From contig NZ_JAIWJX010000002.1 in assembly GCF_023149135.1 (NCBI RefSeq), positions 372,001 through 436,000 of the forward strand: a stretch of 64,000 nt of DNA, in the 5' to 3' direction. The stretch comes from Fictibacillus marinisediminis (GTDB taxonomy: Bacteria > Bacillota > Bacilli > Bacillales > Fictibacillaceae). Positions within the stretch are counted from its first letter, which is position 1, and each line of letters begins with the position of its first letter. The position numbers and the translations under genes are program-made. The notes under the pieces are model-generated. The model was not told the origin of the DNA. It searched no databases and saw nothing but the letters and a program-made list of their open reading frames with translations. Below are positions 31,958-41,553 of the stretch, piece after piece.

Positions 31958-34768
31958 ATGAACTTTGAAAAGAAATTAATTGTCAACTCAGACAAAGAGA
32001 ATTTACTTACAGAATTAATAACATCTATGAATGAATGTGTTTCCTTTTATTTTAGCGTAGCCTTCGTGAATTTTAGTGGACTTCAACTTTTATTAGATCC
32101 TTTAAAAGAAGTGCAGGAGAGAGGGATTAAAGGGAAGATAATTACCTCTACATACCTGAATTTTACTGATGCCAAAGCTCTCGAAAGGTTAAGTGAATTC
32201 AATAACGTCGAACTTAAAGTTTTTGTCACAGATAAGGAACTAGGGTTTCATACTAAGGCCTATATTTTTGAATACAGTGATTGTTATAAGGTAATCATTG
32301 GTTCTTCAAATATTACGCAGAGTGCACTAAAAAGTAATATAGAGTGGAATGTTGAGATCATTGCTAAAGAAGATGCTCATTTTATCAAAAAGGTGCTAAA
32401 TGAATATAATAATCTTTGGGATTATAGTACGTTGGCTAACGCTGAGTTTATTGCTCATTATGAAGAGTTTTTGAAGAGCTTAAAGAGAAGTCAGCTGACT
32501 CAGCAGATGATTTATGAAAATAAAGATTATATTATTCCTAATCGAATGCAGAAACGAGCGATTGAGAACTTAGATCGTCTAAGACATTTTGGAGAAAGTA
32601 AGGCATTGGTCATTGCAGCAACTGGAACAGGAAAGACATATATGTCAGCTTTTGATGTGAAAGCGTATCAGCCTAAAAAGCTATTATTTATTGTACATAG
32701 AGAAGAGATCTTACGAAAAGCAAAAGAAACCTTTGAAACCCTCCTACCTAATAGTAAAAAGACATTTGGCTTATTAACAGGGAATTACAAAGAAAAACAT
32801 GCCGATTTTGTGTTTGCTACTATTCAGACGCTATCAAAATGTTATCACGAATTCTCTAGAAGTCACTTTGATTATGTCATTATCGATGAAGCGCATCATG
32901 CAACTAGCCCTTCTTATCAAGGTGTGATTGATTACTTTACTCCAGACTTCACTCTCGGTATGACAGCAACGCCAGAGCGTAGTGACAGCGGTAATGTATT
33001 TGATTTGTTTGATAATAATGTAGCGTTAGAAGTTCGGTTACATGAGGCATTAGAGGATGTATTAATTATTCCTTTTCATTACTTTGGGATTACAGACATA
33101 GAGTCTGTAGATTTAAGCGATGTAAATATTGATGATATTGCTGAGCTTACGAAACGACTTAAAGTAAATGAACGAGTAGATTTTATTATTGAGAAAATGA
33201 ACTTTTATGGCCAAGATGGAGAGAAAAGGAAGTGTCTAGGATTTTGTGCAAGCATTGAACATGCTCAGTATATGGCTGCTGAATTTAATGCTAGAGGCTA
33301 TAAAAGTGTCTGCTTATTTGGTAGTCATTCTCCAGAACAAAGGGAACGGTATGTTCGGAGGTTAGAAGATGATCAAGATGAGTTTGAATTTATATTTACA
33401 GTTGATATTTTTAATGAGGGGGTAGATATTCCTTCCATTAATTTAGTATTAATGTTGAGGCCAACAAACTCTCCAATCGTATTTATTCAGCAGCTAGGAC
33501 GAGGGCTACGAAAGCATGCGAATAAATCATTCCTAACAGTTCTTGATTTTATAGGCAATCATAACAAAACGTTTTTAATTGCTATGGCCTTAAACGGAAG
33601 TCGTTATTATGACAAAGAAAGCTTAAAGGTTGCTATTGTGACAGGCTTTGCCAATGTGCCCGGATGTACTCATATTCAGATGGACAAAATCTCTCAAGAA
33701 CGCATTTTACAACAAATCGATAACGAAAACTTCAATTCAATGAAGTATTTAAAGGAAGAGTACTTTGAATTTAAGAAACTAAATCAAGGTCATATTCCTT
33801 ATTATCTAGTTGATTACTTAAAATATGACGGTGCTCCAGATCCGATTAAATTCATTGATAAAGAGAAGTCGTACTTACAATTTGTAGCCAAGGTAGAAAA
33901 GCATGATAAGTTAAAAACTCTATTACTAGATGATTTGTTTGAAAGCGCGATTAAAGAATTATCTAGCATGCTCCCTCTCAAGAGAATCTATGAGTTCGTT
34001 GTTATTAAGTATCTATTAGATTACGACGAAATGGATATCCATACAGCAAAAATGGAAATCTTAAAAATGATTAAGCATGTGGATGATGATAGCATTCTGC
34101 ATGCCTTTGAGTGTCTTAATCAAAACTATTATGATAGTGGTCAAAAGAAAAGTAAGCCAAAGCTATTTCAGTTACAAGATATGGTGCTCAGGAAAACGGA
34201 GCCTTTTGCAAATCTCTTACTGAATGAGGAGTATAAAAGGTATATTGAAGATGCTATATTATACGGTATCTTCAGATATGAAAAAGAATATAAAGAAGAG
34301 TATTACGGTGTTCCTCACTTCAAGCTATATGAACAGTATCAAATGATGGATACCGCATTTCTTTCAAACTTTAGAAAGACTCATAGCTCTTTTCGGGGAT
34401 CTGGTTTACTAGCCAATGGTAAAGAATACTTTTTATTTATCGATTTACATAAAGAAGAGAGTATTAAGGAGAGCTTAAACTATAAAGACAAGTTTCTTGA
34501 TGAGCAACATTTCCAATGGCAATCTGTAAATAATACAACACAGGCGTCAGAAAGAGGACAAAATATCATTAAGAATAAAGAGAGAGGCGTAAATCTCCAT
34601 TTATTTGTTCGCAAATTTAAGCAACTAGATAATAAAGTGGAGCCCTACATTTATATAGGGAAAGGTGATTCTATTGCCTATGAAAGCGAACGGCCTATAA
34701 CTGTAAAAATTAAATTAGAGAATGAAGTGCCCGCTAGCCTTTATAATGAATTCACTATACAAGTATAG
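31958..34768 (+). CDS. PLD-nuclease/SF2 helicase with DUF3427-like C-terminus
   Basis: The 936-residue protein has a PLD-like nuclease domain (GFHTKAYIFEYSDCYKVIIGSSNITQSAL, residues about 90-125). A full SF2 helicase follows: Walker A ATGTGKTYMS near 224, YVIIDEAHHATS near 312, MTATPERSD, and QQLGRGLRKH near 512. The last 400 residues match the DUF3427 region seen in such fusions. It probably loads on and cuts foreign DNA. AAAAGGCTGGAG precedes the ATG. The terminator at 34766 lies between it and a convergent NUDIX gene. Its length and tail differ clearly from the PLD-helicase at 18604. Confidence 0.85.
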   Translation: MNFEKKLIVNSDKENLLTELITSMNECVSFYFSVAFVNFSGLQLLLDPLKEVQERGIKGKIITSTYLNFTDAKALERLSEFNNVELKVFVTDKELGFHTKAYIFEYSDCYKVIIGSSNITQSALKSNIEWNVEIIAKEDAHFIKKVLNEYNNLWDYSTLANAEFIAHYEEFLKSLKRSQLTQQMIYENKDYIIPNRMQKRAIENLDRLRHFGESKALVIAATGTGKTYMSAFDVKAYQPKKLLFIVHREEILRKAKETFETLLPNSKKTFGLLTGNYKEKHADFVFATIQTLSKCYHEFSRSHFDYVIIDEAHHATSPSYQGVIDYFTPDFTLGMTATPERSDSGNVFDLFDNNVALEVRLHEALEDVLIIPFHYFGITDIESVDLSDVNIDDIAELTKRLKVNERVDFIIEKMNFYGQDGEKRKCLGFCASIEHAQYMAAEFNARGYKSVCLFGSHSPEQRERYVRRLEDDQDEFEFIFTVDIFNEGVDIPSINLVLMLRPTNSPIVFIQQLGRGLRKHANKSFLTVLDFIGNHNKTFLIAMALNGSRYYDKESLKVAIVTGFANVPGCTHIQMDKISQERILQQIDNENFNSMKYLKEEYFEFKKLNQGHIPYYLVDYLKYDGAPDPIKFIDKEKSYLQFVAKVEKHDKLKTLLLDDLFESAIKELSSMLPLKRIYEFVVIKYLLDYDEMDIHTAKMEILKMIKHVDDDSILHAFECLNQNYYDSGQKKSKPKLFQLQDMVLRKTEPFANLLLNEEYKRYIEDAILYGIFRYEKEYKEEYYGVPHFKLYEQYQMMDTAFLSNFRKTHSSFRGSGLLANGKEYFLFIDLHKEESIKESLNYKDKFLDEQHFQWQSVNNTTQASERGQNIIKNKERGVNLHLFVRKFKQLDNKVEPYIYIGKGDSIAYESERPITVKIKLENEVPASLYNEFTIQV

Positions 34769-34797
34769 ACTTCTCAGTTGAGAAGTCTATTTTTTTA
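34766..34797. terminator. Bidirectional terminator between helicase and NUDIX genes
   Basis: TAGACTTCTC and GAGAAGTCTA form a perfect 10-bp stem with a 4-base loop, then a T-run. It overlaps the helicase stop and the end of the NUDIX gene. Confidence 0.85.
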
Positions 34798-35188
34798 GTT
34801 CTTCAATTAATCCTTCAACAGCTGGTATGTCAGCAGGTGCCCACTTTAATGACGATAAGTTATCTCTTTTTAACCAAATAAGAGTGGAATGCTCACTAGG
34901 TATAGGAGTCCCCTCGACAATTTTACTTTTAATCGCAATTAAGTTGATGGTGAAGGAGTCATATTCGTGAGTGTGATCATTAAAGTAATCAATAGTCTCA
35001 ATGGTGCACCCTAACTCCTCTTTAATTTCCCGCTGAAGTGCAGAAAACATATCTTCACCTGACTCAACCTTTCCTCCAGGAAACTCCCACATGTTGGGTA
35101 TAGACATTTCCGGTGACCTTAAGGCACATAAAATTTCATCTTTTTCATTTTCAATAATTGCAGCAACAACTTTAATGATTTTTTTCAA
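34787..35188 (-). CDS. NUDIX hydrolase, MutT-like
   Basis: This 133-residue protein has the Nudix box GGKVESGEDMFSALQREIKEELG (residues about 38-60), with all catalytic glutamates present. The N-terminus KVVAAIIENEKDEILCALRSP and WEFPGGK resemble MutT/CTP-pyrophosphohydrolase proteins that clean oxidised or modified nucleotides. The promoter lies to its right, and it converges with the PLD-helicase. NUDIX genes have been noted beside DUF3427 helicases, so it may belong to the defence module, but a housekeeping role is not excluded. Confidence 0.82.
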   Translation of the reverse strand: MKKIIKVVAAIIENEKDEILCALRSPEMSIPNMWEFPGGKVESGEDMFSALQREIKEELGCTIETIDYFNDHTHEYDSFTINLIAIKSKIVEGTPIPSEHSTLIWLKRDNLSSLKWAPADIPAVEGLIEELKK

Positions 35189-35356
35189 AACGTTCCTCCA
35201 CAGAGATTAAAAGTTTATTTTGTATATAATAACATAGTTTTGAGGAGGGGAATTTATCATTTATTATTAGAAATTATCAAAATATGTTAGAAATTGTAAT
35301 GTTTTGTTGGTATAATTTATCTAGGTAAAAATTACCACGAAACAAGGGGGATCATC

Positions 35357-36421
35357 ATGAATGAAAAGGAAATATGGAAATGGATATTCGAAACAATGCC
35401 TCAGGGAGAGTTATTAACACTAGGAAAAACATGTAAAGTTAAAATAGCAGGGTTCAGGCAAATCAATTGGAAATCACAATTCAAAATCCTTAAACCAAAA
35501 TTAATTAATAGTCTATTAGAACCACTTAAGATTAAAGCAATAAAAGAAATTACCAGAATGGAAGTTGAAGAAAATGATGAATATTACGAAATATTGACCA
35601 GTACAGAAACAAATTTAATTAATAATATATCCAATCAACAAGATGGAAGAAAAATATTGAGAATTTTATTATCTTCAATAGAAGAAGATAAACACAAACT
35701 GGCTTACACTTTGTTTGAAAATAAAGTACAAGGACTCCCAAATGAAGAGATAGAGGGGAAAAATGAAAAAAGTGAAGTAAAAACAGATGAAAAAAAAGAA
35801 AGAATTGTAAGTAAAGATATCAAATCACTTGAAACTCAAGTAAAGAAAAAAGAGATACAAATACAAGAATTGCAAAAGATAGCTTCAAAGGCAGAAAACA
35901 ATTTAAAAAAAGAACGAGATAAGTGGGAGAAGGAAAAAAAACAATATCTTGAACAGATCCAGAATCTTAGAGAAAAAACTACAAATCAAGAAAATCAAAT
36001 AAATGAAGATTTATCCAAAGTAAATTCGTCAAGTAAGGAAATATCTAAGCTTAATCAAATTCTCGTGGAAAAGCAGGATGAAATAAATCGCCTTCATGCT
36101 ATATGCTTAACATTAAAATCGAACGAGCAAGTGGCTGTTACTGTAGAAAAACCCAAAAAGAAAATAGCTCTAATTGGGAATGAGAGAAGTCTTAAAAATG
36201 TTAACTGTTACAGCCACAATCCTGAAATTATTGAACCCGCAACTATTGATGAAATTGATAACAATGAAATTTGGAGTAAATTTGATGAAATTCATGTTAT
36301 ATCATTCGAATTAACATCAGGTAGACTTAGAAAACTTAGAAATATGGCATCTAATGAAGTATTAAAAGAATTTAATACAATACATAACTTAATTAGCTAT
36401 GTAGATGCACAGGGGGTATAA
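35357..36421 (+). CDS. Coiled-coil protein, first gene of an McrBC-like operon
   Basis: The 354-residue protein has a helical N-terminal domain (1-120) and a charged linker. A long coiled coil (about 150-255) follows, beginning SKDIKSLETQVKKKEIQIQEL and ending EKQDEINRLHAI. A compact alpha/beta C-terminal domain starts KKKIALIGNERSLKNVNCYSH, which vaguely recalls DUF2325. It ends two bases before the AAA+ gene, so it is almost certainly a partner. AAGGGGGATCATC precedes the ATG. It may organise the complex or recognise the target. Confidence 0.65.
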   Translation: MNEKEIWKWIFETMPQGELLTLGKTCKVKIAGFRQINWKSQFKILKPKLINSLLEPLKIKAIKEITRMEVEENDEYYEILTSTETNLINNISNQQDGRKILRILLSSIEEDKHKLAYTLFENKVQGLPNEEIEGKNEKSEVKTDEKKERIVSKDIKSLETQVKKKEIQIQELQKIASKAENNLKKERDKWEKEKKQYLEQIQNLREKTTNQENQINEDLSKVNSSSKEISKLNQILVEKQDEINRLHAICLTLKSNEQVAVTVEKPKKKIALIGNERSLKNVNCYSHNPEIIEPATIDEIDNNEIWSKFDEIHVISFELTSGRLRKLRNMASNEVLKEFNTIHNLISYVDAQGV

Positions 36422-36423
36422 GA

Positions 36424-38430
36424 ATGATTAATCACAAAACATGGGATGTATTTTTATTAGGAACTTTAGCTGAAGATGAATATGTTGAACAGGAAACAGG
36501 CCGTAGAAAAGGTATATTTATTAACAGCCAGAATGTCATACAATTCTTAATAAAAGTTATTTCACAAGAACCGGATAATTTTCCAAATGAACGGTTATTT
36601 ACGGGCTATGCTACAGATTTGGAGCCTTATGGATTTGTTGATGATTTAACAAAAATGGATTACCAAAGAGAAGAAAATTTTGTGAATTTTATTAGCGACT
36701 TTGTCCTTGTTTTTAGTCCTGCCAAGAAAATGACTACATCACAAAATGAGGTATATCATGCTAAAGATCTACAATTAAAAAGAAAAGTTGATAGCCATCT
36801 CGACAACGACACTTTGGTTCCCTTACCAGTTTTTAGCCAACAAAAGCATGGATATGACTATGAGGAATTTATTCAGCGTTTGTTGTCCAAAAGGTATGTG
36901 GGAAAAGTAGATAAGCTCTCTATCGAGCAGAATGATACACCACAATATATTTTATGGAAAGACGATAATGGTTCATACAAGGTAGTTGGAGATTTTGATA
37001 ATCACTCATATGCACATGGGGGTTTTTGTTTTACATATGCAGATCAATTAAGATTAACAAGCTTAACGGATGACTGGATCGATGAATCTTATGAAGTAAA
37101 TGATTCTATTATTTTTATAAATATTAATATGTTTGATTCATTGGAAGATCTGTTAAATCTGGATAATGCAGAAATTTTGGAACCAATAACTATTGCATCT
37201 GAAGAAGTTGCAGCTGCAGTTGCTGATCCTCCGGTACAAAAAGTAAGCGACTTAACGATGAACACCTTAAATACTTCTATATTGCCTGTTGATCATCAAC
37301 CGATAGTAATAACTGATGAAACTGAGGACGAAGAGCATAAATTCATTGAACAGTTTATTCTTGTTACACGCGATAATGGGTTGCAGTATGAAGAAAAAGA
37401 TTTAATTAATTTTCATACCGCAATGAAAACTTCTAATCTTGTTATTCTTCAGGGAATGAGTGGGACCGGGAAATCAAGATTGGTTTCCTCCTACGCAAAG
37501 GCACTCCAGATTCATAATGATGAGCAGCTAACCATTATACCTGTACGTCCTGCCTGGAGTGATGATGCAGACTTAATTGGTTATGTAGACTCCATGCACA
37601 TGGTCTATCGACCAGGTGATTCCGGTTTGGTTGATACATTAATTAATGCATCCAAAGAAAGAAATAAGTTGTTTATTATAGGATTTGATGAAATGAATCT
37701 TGCCAGGGTAGAACATTATTTTTCTCAATTTCTATCTGTACTTGAAATGGAACAAGGTCGACGCGTATTAAAGCTTTATAATGAGAGCCTTGAAAACCGT
37801 CTTTACAATTCAGCCCAGTATCCTTCTTCTATTCCAATAGGAGAGAATATTATGTTTGTTGGGACTGTTAATATTGATGAATCAACTTATCACTTTTCTG
37901 ATAAGGTGCTTGACCGCTCAAATGTTATTTCATTAAACGTGCTTCCTTATGATCAATTGAGAGAAATAAAAGAGGAACGGAAAAGAAATGACAGTTATGA
38001 TAAAATCTCCATTCAGGCATTTAGTGGGTTTAAAAACAACAGCCAGGTTTTGCAACTTACAAGTGAAGAAACTGATTTACTTTGGGAACTACACACGGAA
38101 TTTCAAAAAATTACTGTTAATATGGGGATCGGCCCACGTGTTGTGAGACAAATTGATATGTATCTAAAAAATTTACCACATAGTCTTTATTTAAATAGAA
38201 GACAAGCCTTTGATCTACAGCTGGTACAGCGTATTTTAACAAAAGTAAGAGGGCCGGAAGAATTCTTAAAAAATTTAATTGGGACTTACAATATAGAAAC
38301 AGATGAACTCTCTGAAAGTTTATTAAGTGATATTTTATTGAAAAATAATAATGTATCTGATTTTGAAAAAACATTTAAAATTTTAAAGCATAAAGCGAAA
38401 GAGTTGAAAGTTAATGGATACACTTTCTAA
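36424..38430 (+). CDS. McrB-like AAA+ NTPase
   Basis: The N-terminal 300 residues are a recognition-type region of unknown fold (NHKTWDVFLLGTLAEDEYVEQETGRRKG, then GGFCFTYADQLRLTSL). The C-terminal part is an McrB-type AAA+ module. It has Walker A LQGMSGTGKSRLVSSYAKAL near residue 340, Walker B LFIIGFDEMNLARVEHYFSQFL near 415, and the sensor region FVGTVNIDESTYHFSDKVLDRSN near 480. McrB proteins translocate DNA, using GTP in the classical case, and activate the McrC nuclease. The ATG overlaps nothing, but the gene ends 17 bases inside the next gene, so the two are translationally coupled. Confidence 0.85.
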   Translation: MINHKTWDVFLLGTLAEDEYVEQETGRRKGIFINSQNVIQFLIKVISQEPDNFPNERLFTGYATDLEPYGFVDDLTKMDYQREENFVNFISDFVLVFSPAKKMTTSQNEVYHAKDLQLKRKVDSHLDNDTLVPLPVFSQQKHGYDYEEFIQRLLSKRYVGKVDKLSIEQNDTPQYILWKDDNGSYKVVGDFDNHSYAHGGFCFTYADQLRLTSLTDDWIDESYEVNDSIIFININMFDSLEDLLNLDNAEILEPITIASEEVAAAVADPPVQKVSDLTMNTLNTSILPVDHQPIVITDETEDEEHKFIEQFILVTRDNGLQYEEKDLINFHTAMKTSNLVILQGMSGTGKSRLVSSYAKALQIHNDEQLTIIPVRPAWSDDADLIGYVDSMHMVYRPGDSGLVDTLINASKERNKLFIIGFDEMNLARVEHYFSQFLSVLEMEQGRRVLKLYNESLENRLYNSAQYPSSIPIGENIMFVGTVNIDESTYHFSDKVLDRSNVISLNVLPYDQLREIKEERKRNDSYDKISIQAFSGFKNNSQVLQLTSEETDLLWELHTEFQKITVNMGIGPRVVRQIDMYLKNLPHSLYLNRRQAFDLQLVQRILTKVRGPEEFLKNLIGTYNIETDELSESLLSDILLKNNNVSDFEKTFKILKHKAKELKVNGYTF

Positions 38431-40198
38431 TCTCCCATTTATACTGGAATTTAATATTGGAAATAAACTTCCTAATCGAATTGTAGACTTTTATAGTGAT
38501 GAAAACTCTGTCTCTGAAGATACTTTGTTAGAAATTACTGAAAATGTACCAGTAGAAGTTCTTTTTAAAAGTGAACATGAAGATTCAAAATTATTTTTTG
38601 AGGGTCTGGAGTCTATTCCAGAAAGGTTTGTCGAGGAGGAGGATGGAATACCTTATCTTGCGCCTGCTGAGTATCCTATTAAAATTTTTAAACAAGAATC
38701 TTACCCATTAATACCAGGAAAGTACCTATTGCGTGTGGACTGTCTGAGTATTAGTTATTACACTCTTGTAGCAGTAAAGCCTAATCGTGTTACGGAAGAA
38801 CAGTGGGAGATAATGAAGGAAGAGGTTGAGGAGCAACTTTCGGGATTAGCACAAGATCTTATAAAAAGCAGAATGGGGTTAGTATATAAAGAGTTGAAAA
38901 TGCTTGCTCCAAGGCAAATCAGTCAGTTTCTCATCCTTCAAAAACATTATGCAAAAGCACTTGCCGCTATTACTGATTTATATACGAAAGCAAACTATAG
39001 GATCAAGAAGAATTATCAAATGGTTCCTATTGAGAGGGTTAAAACAACTGATGAAAAGTCAGTAATTCATCGATTAAAATATCCTGAAAAACAGACCGAG
39101 CTTAAATCTCCAATTAACACATTTGAATATGATCTACCGGAAAATCGTTGGGCCAAAAAAATTGCTCAGTTTGTAATTATTAATTTGAAAGAATTTAATA
39201 ATTTAGTTACAAGTTATGCAGAAAATATAAAGTTCGAAATTGACTATGAATTAAGGCCGTATGCTGAATTTCAAGAAAACACTAGGAACGTATTAATCGA
39301 AAAAGAAAAAGTACTATCAAAACTTGAAGAGTATTTAATTGTTACAAAAAAAATACAAAATGCTTTTCAAATGCTTCAGTCTGCTAAATGGTATCATGAA
39401 GTAAATGAACACAAGCCATGTCCTTTACCTCATGTTATGCAGCTAGATGCACGTTATAGAGTGCTTTACCAAATGTATAGAGAAATGAAGCAGGAAAAGC
39501 CTGAACTAGGCATTGATCCTATTTATGCTTTGCAATGGAAACGAACAGACAAATTATATGAAATCTGGGGATTTGTCCAACTCGTAAATGCAATTAAAGA
39601 GCTGGAGTTTAATCCGATAAACGGCTGGATATATAGTGGAGCGTTTAACCAACAAAAAAACTTAATACCGAATTTAAATGGTGGAACTACCATAACTTTT
39701 AGAAATGAAAAATTAATTCTCAAGTTAACATATGATGGAAAAATTCCTTATCAGCGGCAGGATACAGATCCTTTGAGTGAACCTTTATATATAAGTAGTA
39801 ATAATAACCGTCCTGACTCCAGATTAGATGTATATGAGGAAGATATATATATTGGCAGCCTTATTATTGATTTTAAATATAGGTCAAAAAGAAGTGTATG
39901 GGATTTAGGGATCGTAAATACCAGTCATAAAAGCAAAACAATGTCTCAATTGTTAAGCTATGGGAGTTCATGTAAATCTATTCATTTATATGGTGCAAAT
40001 AATGGTATAACCCACAATAACCCAATTCAAGAGGTATGGGCTATATATCCATCACAATACAATTCCAACCATCCTATAGAAGATTATGAGGATCATCATT
40101 TGCGTTTGATAAAGCTTAGTCCAATACACAATAAAGACTATTTGAAGACAGCTTTTCAAGAAGTAATAACAAAATTAATAAGCAGAAGAAATAAATAG
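38414..40198 (+). CDS. DUF2357 / McrC-like PD-(D/E)XK nuclease
   Basis: The 594-residue protein has an N-terminal beta-rich region, helices through the middle (RQISQFLILQKHYAKALAAITDLY) and a C-terminal nuclease core. The nuclease motif reads SRLDVYEEDIYIGSLIIDFKYRSKRS, with the D...(D/E)xK catalytic residues near 475-495. It matches the DUF2357-DUF524 family that replaces McrC beside McrB-like ATPases. Its start overlaps the preceding gene by 17 bases. Together the three genes form a type IV, modification-dependent restriction candidate. Confidence 0.82.
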   Translation: MDTLSNLPFILEFNIGNKLPNRIVDFYSDENSVSEDTLLEITENVPVEVLFKSEHEDSKLFFEGLESIPERFVEEEDGIPYLAPAEYPIKIFKQESYPLIPGKYLLRVDCLSISYYTLVAVKPNRVTEEQWEIMKEEVEEQLSGLAQDLIKSRMGLVYKELKMLAPRQISQFLILQKHYAKALAAITDLYTKANYRIKKNYQMVPIERVKTTDEKSVIHRLKYPEKQTELKSPINTFEYDLPENRWAKKIAQFVIINLKEFNNLVTSYAENIKFEIDYELRPYAEFQENTRNVLIEKEKVLSKLEEYLIVTKKIQNAFQMLQSAKWYHEVNEHKPCPLPHVMQLDARYRVLYQMYREMKQEKPELGIDPIYALQWKRTDKLYEIWGFVQLVNAIKELEFNPINGWIYSGAFNQQKNLIPNLNGGTTITFRNEKLILKLTYDGKIPYQRQDTDPLSEPLYISSNNNRPDSRLDVYEEDIYIGSLIIDFKYRSKRSVWDLGIVNTSHKSKTMSQLLSYGSSCKSIHLYGANNGITHNNPIQEVWAIYPSQYNSNHPIEDYEDHHLRLIKLSPIHNKDYLKTAFQEVITKLISRRNK

Positions 40199-40218
40199 AG
40201 ATTTAGATGATTCACTTT

Positions 40219-40250
40219 GAAATAGCTCCCACCCAAGGGAGCTATTTCAT
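40219..40250 (+). terminator. Terminator closing the McrBC-like operon
   Basis: AAATAGCTCCC and GGGAGCTATTT form a perfect 11-bp stem with a 6-base loop, followed by CATTT. Confidence 0.75.
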
Positions 40251-40288
40251 TTAGTATGATTTAACATGTAAACGCATACAAAAACTTC

Positions 40289-40317
40289 TTGCTTTCTATC
40301 TTTAGTCATGCTAAATT
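40289..40317 (+). promoter_or_regulatory. Promoter for the LacI-family gene
   Basis: TTGCTT, 17 bases, TAAATT. The predicted start site lies just before the operator at 40332, which suits autorepression. Confidence 0.5.
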
Positions 40318-40331
40318 ATACCCAAGAACAA

Positions 40332-40350
40332 AAATCTAAACGTTTACATT
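40332..40350. promoter_or_regulatory. LacI-family operator 1
   Basis: AAATCTAAACGTTTACATT, with a TAAACGTTTA palindromic core containing the central CG step expected for LacI-type proteins. It is repeated exactly at 40406. A related half-site (ATGTAAACG) occurs at about 40266. Confidence 0.7.
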
Positions 40351-40405
40351 ATGGTTCAACCGGTCAACTAAGAATATTGCATATAAATTCTATTTTTTTC
40401 TGTAT

Positions 40406-40424
40406 AAATCTAAACGTTTACATT
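40406..40424. promoter_or_regulatory. LacI-family operator 2
   Basis: Identical 19-base copy of the element at 40332, ending 16 bases before the LacI ATG. Confidence 0.7.
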
Positions 40425-40440
40425 TTAGGAGTTTTGTCCA

Positions 40441-41490
40441 ATGGAAGGTAAAGCGAATATTCAGGATGTGGCCAGGCGGGCGAATGTGTCGATTGCGACG
40501 GTTTCTCGGGTAATCAATAACCAGGGCGGCGTGCGCAAGGTGACGGAGGAGAAGATCCTTAAGGCCATTCAGGAGCTCGGGTATATCCGCAATGCGGCGG
40601 CCCGCACGATGAAGAGCAAGGATACGAAGACGATTGGTGTCATTGTCCCTGACATCAGCAACCCGTTCTTTCCGCTCGTCATGGCTGGGATTGAACAGAA
40701 GGCCCGGGAGAAAGGGTACTTTGCCATTTTGAGCAGTACGAATGAGTCGCCGGTCGTGGAGGAAGAGATTCTGAAGAACTTCATCGAGCGCGGCGTGGAT
40801 GGTGTCATCATTACGACGGCCAACGAGAACGGCGACCATCTAAAGCAGCTTCACGAGCAGGGCATTCCGATGGTGGCGGTCGACCGCAGTATTCAAAGCT
40901 ATGATGTCGATACGGTGCTGGTGGATAACGTGAAGGGCTCGTACCAGGCGGTTCAGCACATGATCCTTCAGGGGCATGAGAAGATCGCAATCATATGCGG
41001 TCCGCAGAACACGACGCCGGGGCGTGAACGGTTCATCGGCTACAAAAAGGCACTCGAAGATTACAACTTGAAGCTGGACGAGCGTTACATCTTTCAAGGG
41101 GACTTCGGAGAGCGAAGCGGCTATCAGGCGGCTCACGAGTTTTACTCCCAGAACGACCGGCCGACCGCCATCTTCTCGTCCAACAACTTGATGACGACCG
41201 GGTGTGTGAAAGCCATCGGTGATCTGGACTGGAAGCTTGGCGAGGAAATCTCGTTTTTCGGCTTTGACGATGTGGATATTGCCACGTTCCTGAACCCGAA
41301 GCTCAGTGTTGTTTCACGTCCGATGAATGCGGTAGGGGAGATTGCGTTTCAGCTCCTGCATGAACGAATCCATTTTAAGGGTGAGATGCCGAAGCGGGAG
41401 TACAATCTGTCACCGGAACTCATTATTCGTGATTCCTCCCGGCTGCGTTTTCCGAAAGGTGCACACACTGGACAATCTCTTAAAAAGTAA
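40441..41490 (+). CDS. LacI-family sugar-responsive repressor
   Basis: The 349-residue repressor has the LacI helix-turn-helix NIQDVARRANVSIATVSRVINNQGGVRKVTEEKIL at its N-terminus and the KSKDTKTIGVIVPDISNPFFP hinge-core junction. The full periplasmic-binding-like core contains DGVIITTAN and FFGFDDVDIATFLNPKLSVV. AGGAG precedes the ATG. GC content rises sharply here compared with the island. Two exact operators lie upstream, so it is probably autoregulated, and it likely controls the permease-epimerase-kinase genes downstream. Confidence 0.9.
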   Translation: MEGKANIQDVARRANVSIATVSRVINNQGGVRKVTEEKILKAIQELGYIRNAAARTMKSKDTKTIGVIVPDISNPFFPLVMAGIEQKAREKGYFAILSSTNESPVVEEEILKNFIERGVDGVIITTANENGDHLKQLHEQGIPMVAVDRSIQSYDVDTVLVDNVKGSYQAVQHMILQGHEKIAIICGPQNTTPGRERFIGYKKALEDYNLKLDERYIFQGDFGERSGYQAAHEFYSQNDRPTAIFSSNNLMTTGCVKAIGDLDWKLGEEISFFGFDDVDIATFLNPKLSVVSRPMNAVGEIAFQLLHERIHFKGEMPKREYNLSPELIIRDSSRLRFPKGAHTGQSLKK

Positions 41491-41553
41491 ATGAGGCACT
41501 GGAGCAGGTCACTCTGTGCCTTCTTGTTACCGGTTATCTGTAAGCGCTTTAAT

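Noticed and set aside
40390..40839. 149-codon minus-strand ORF over lacI
   Set aside because: Shadow of the LacI gene, whose motifs are unambiguous.
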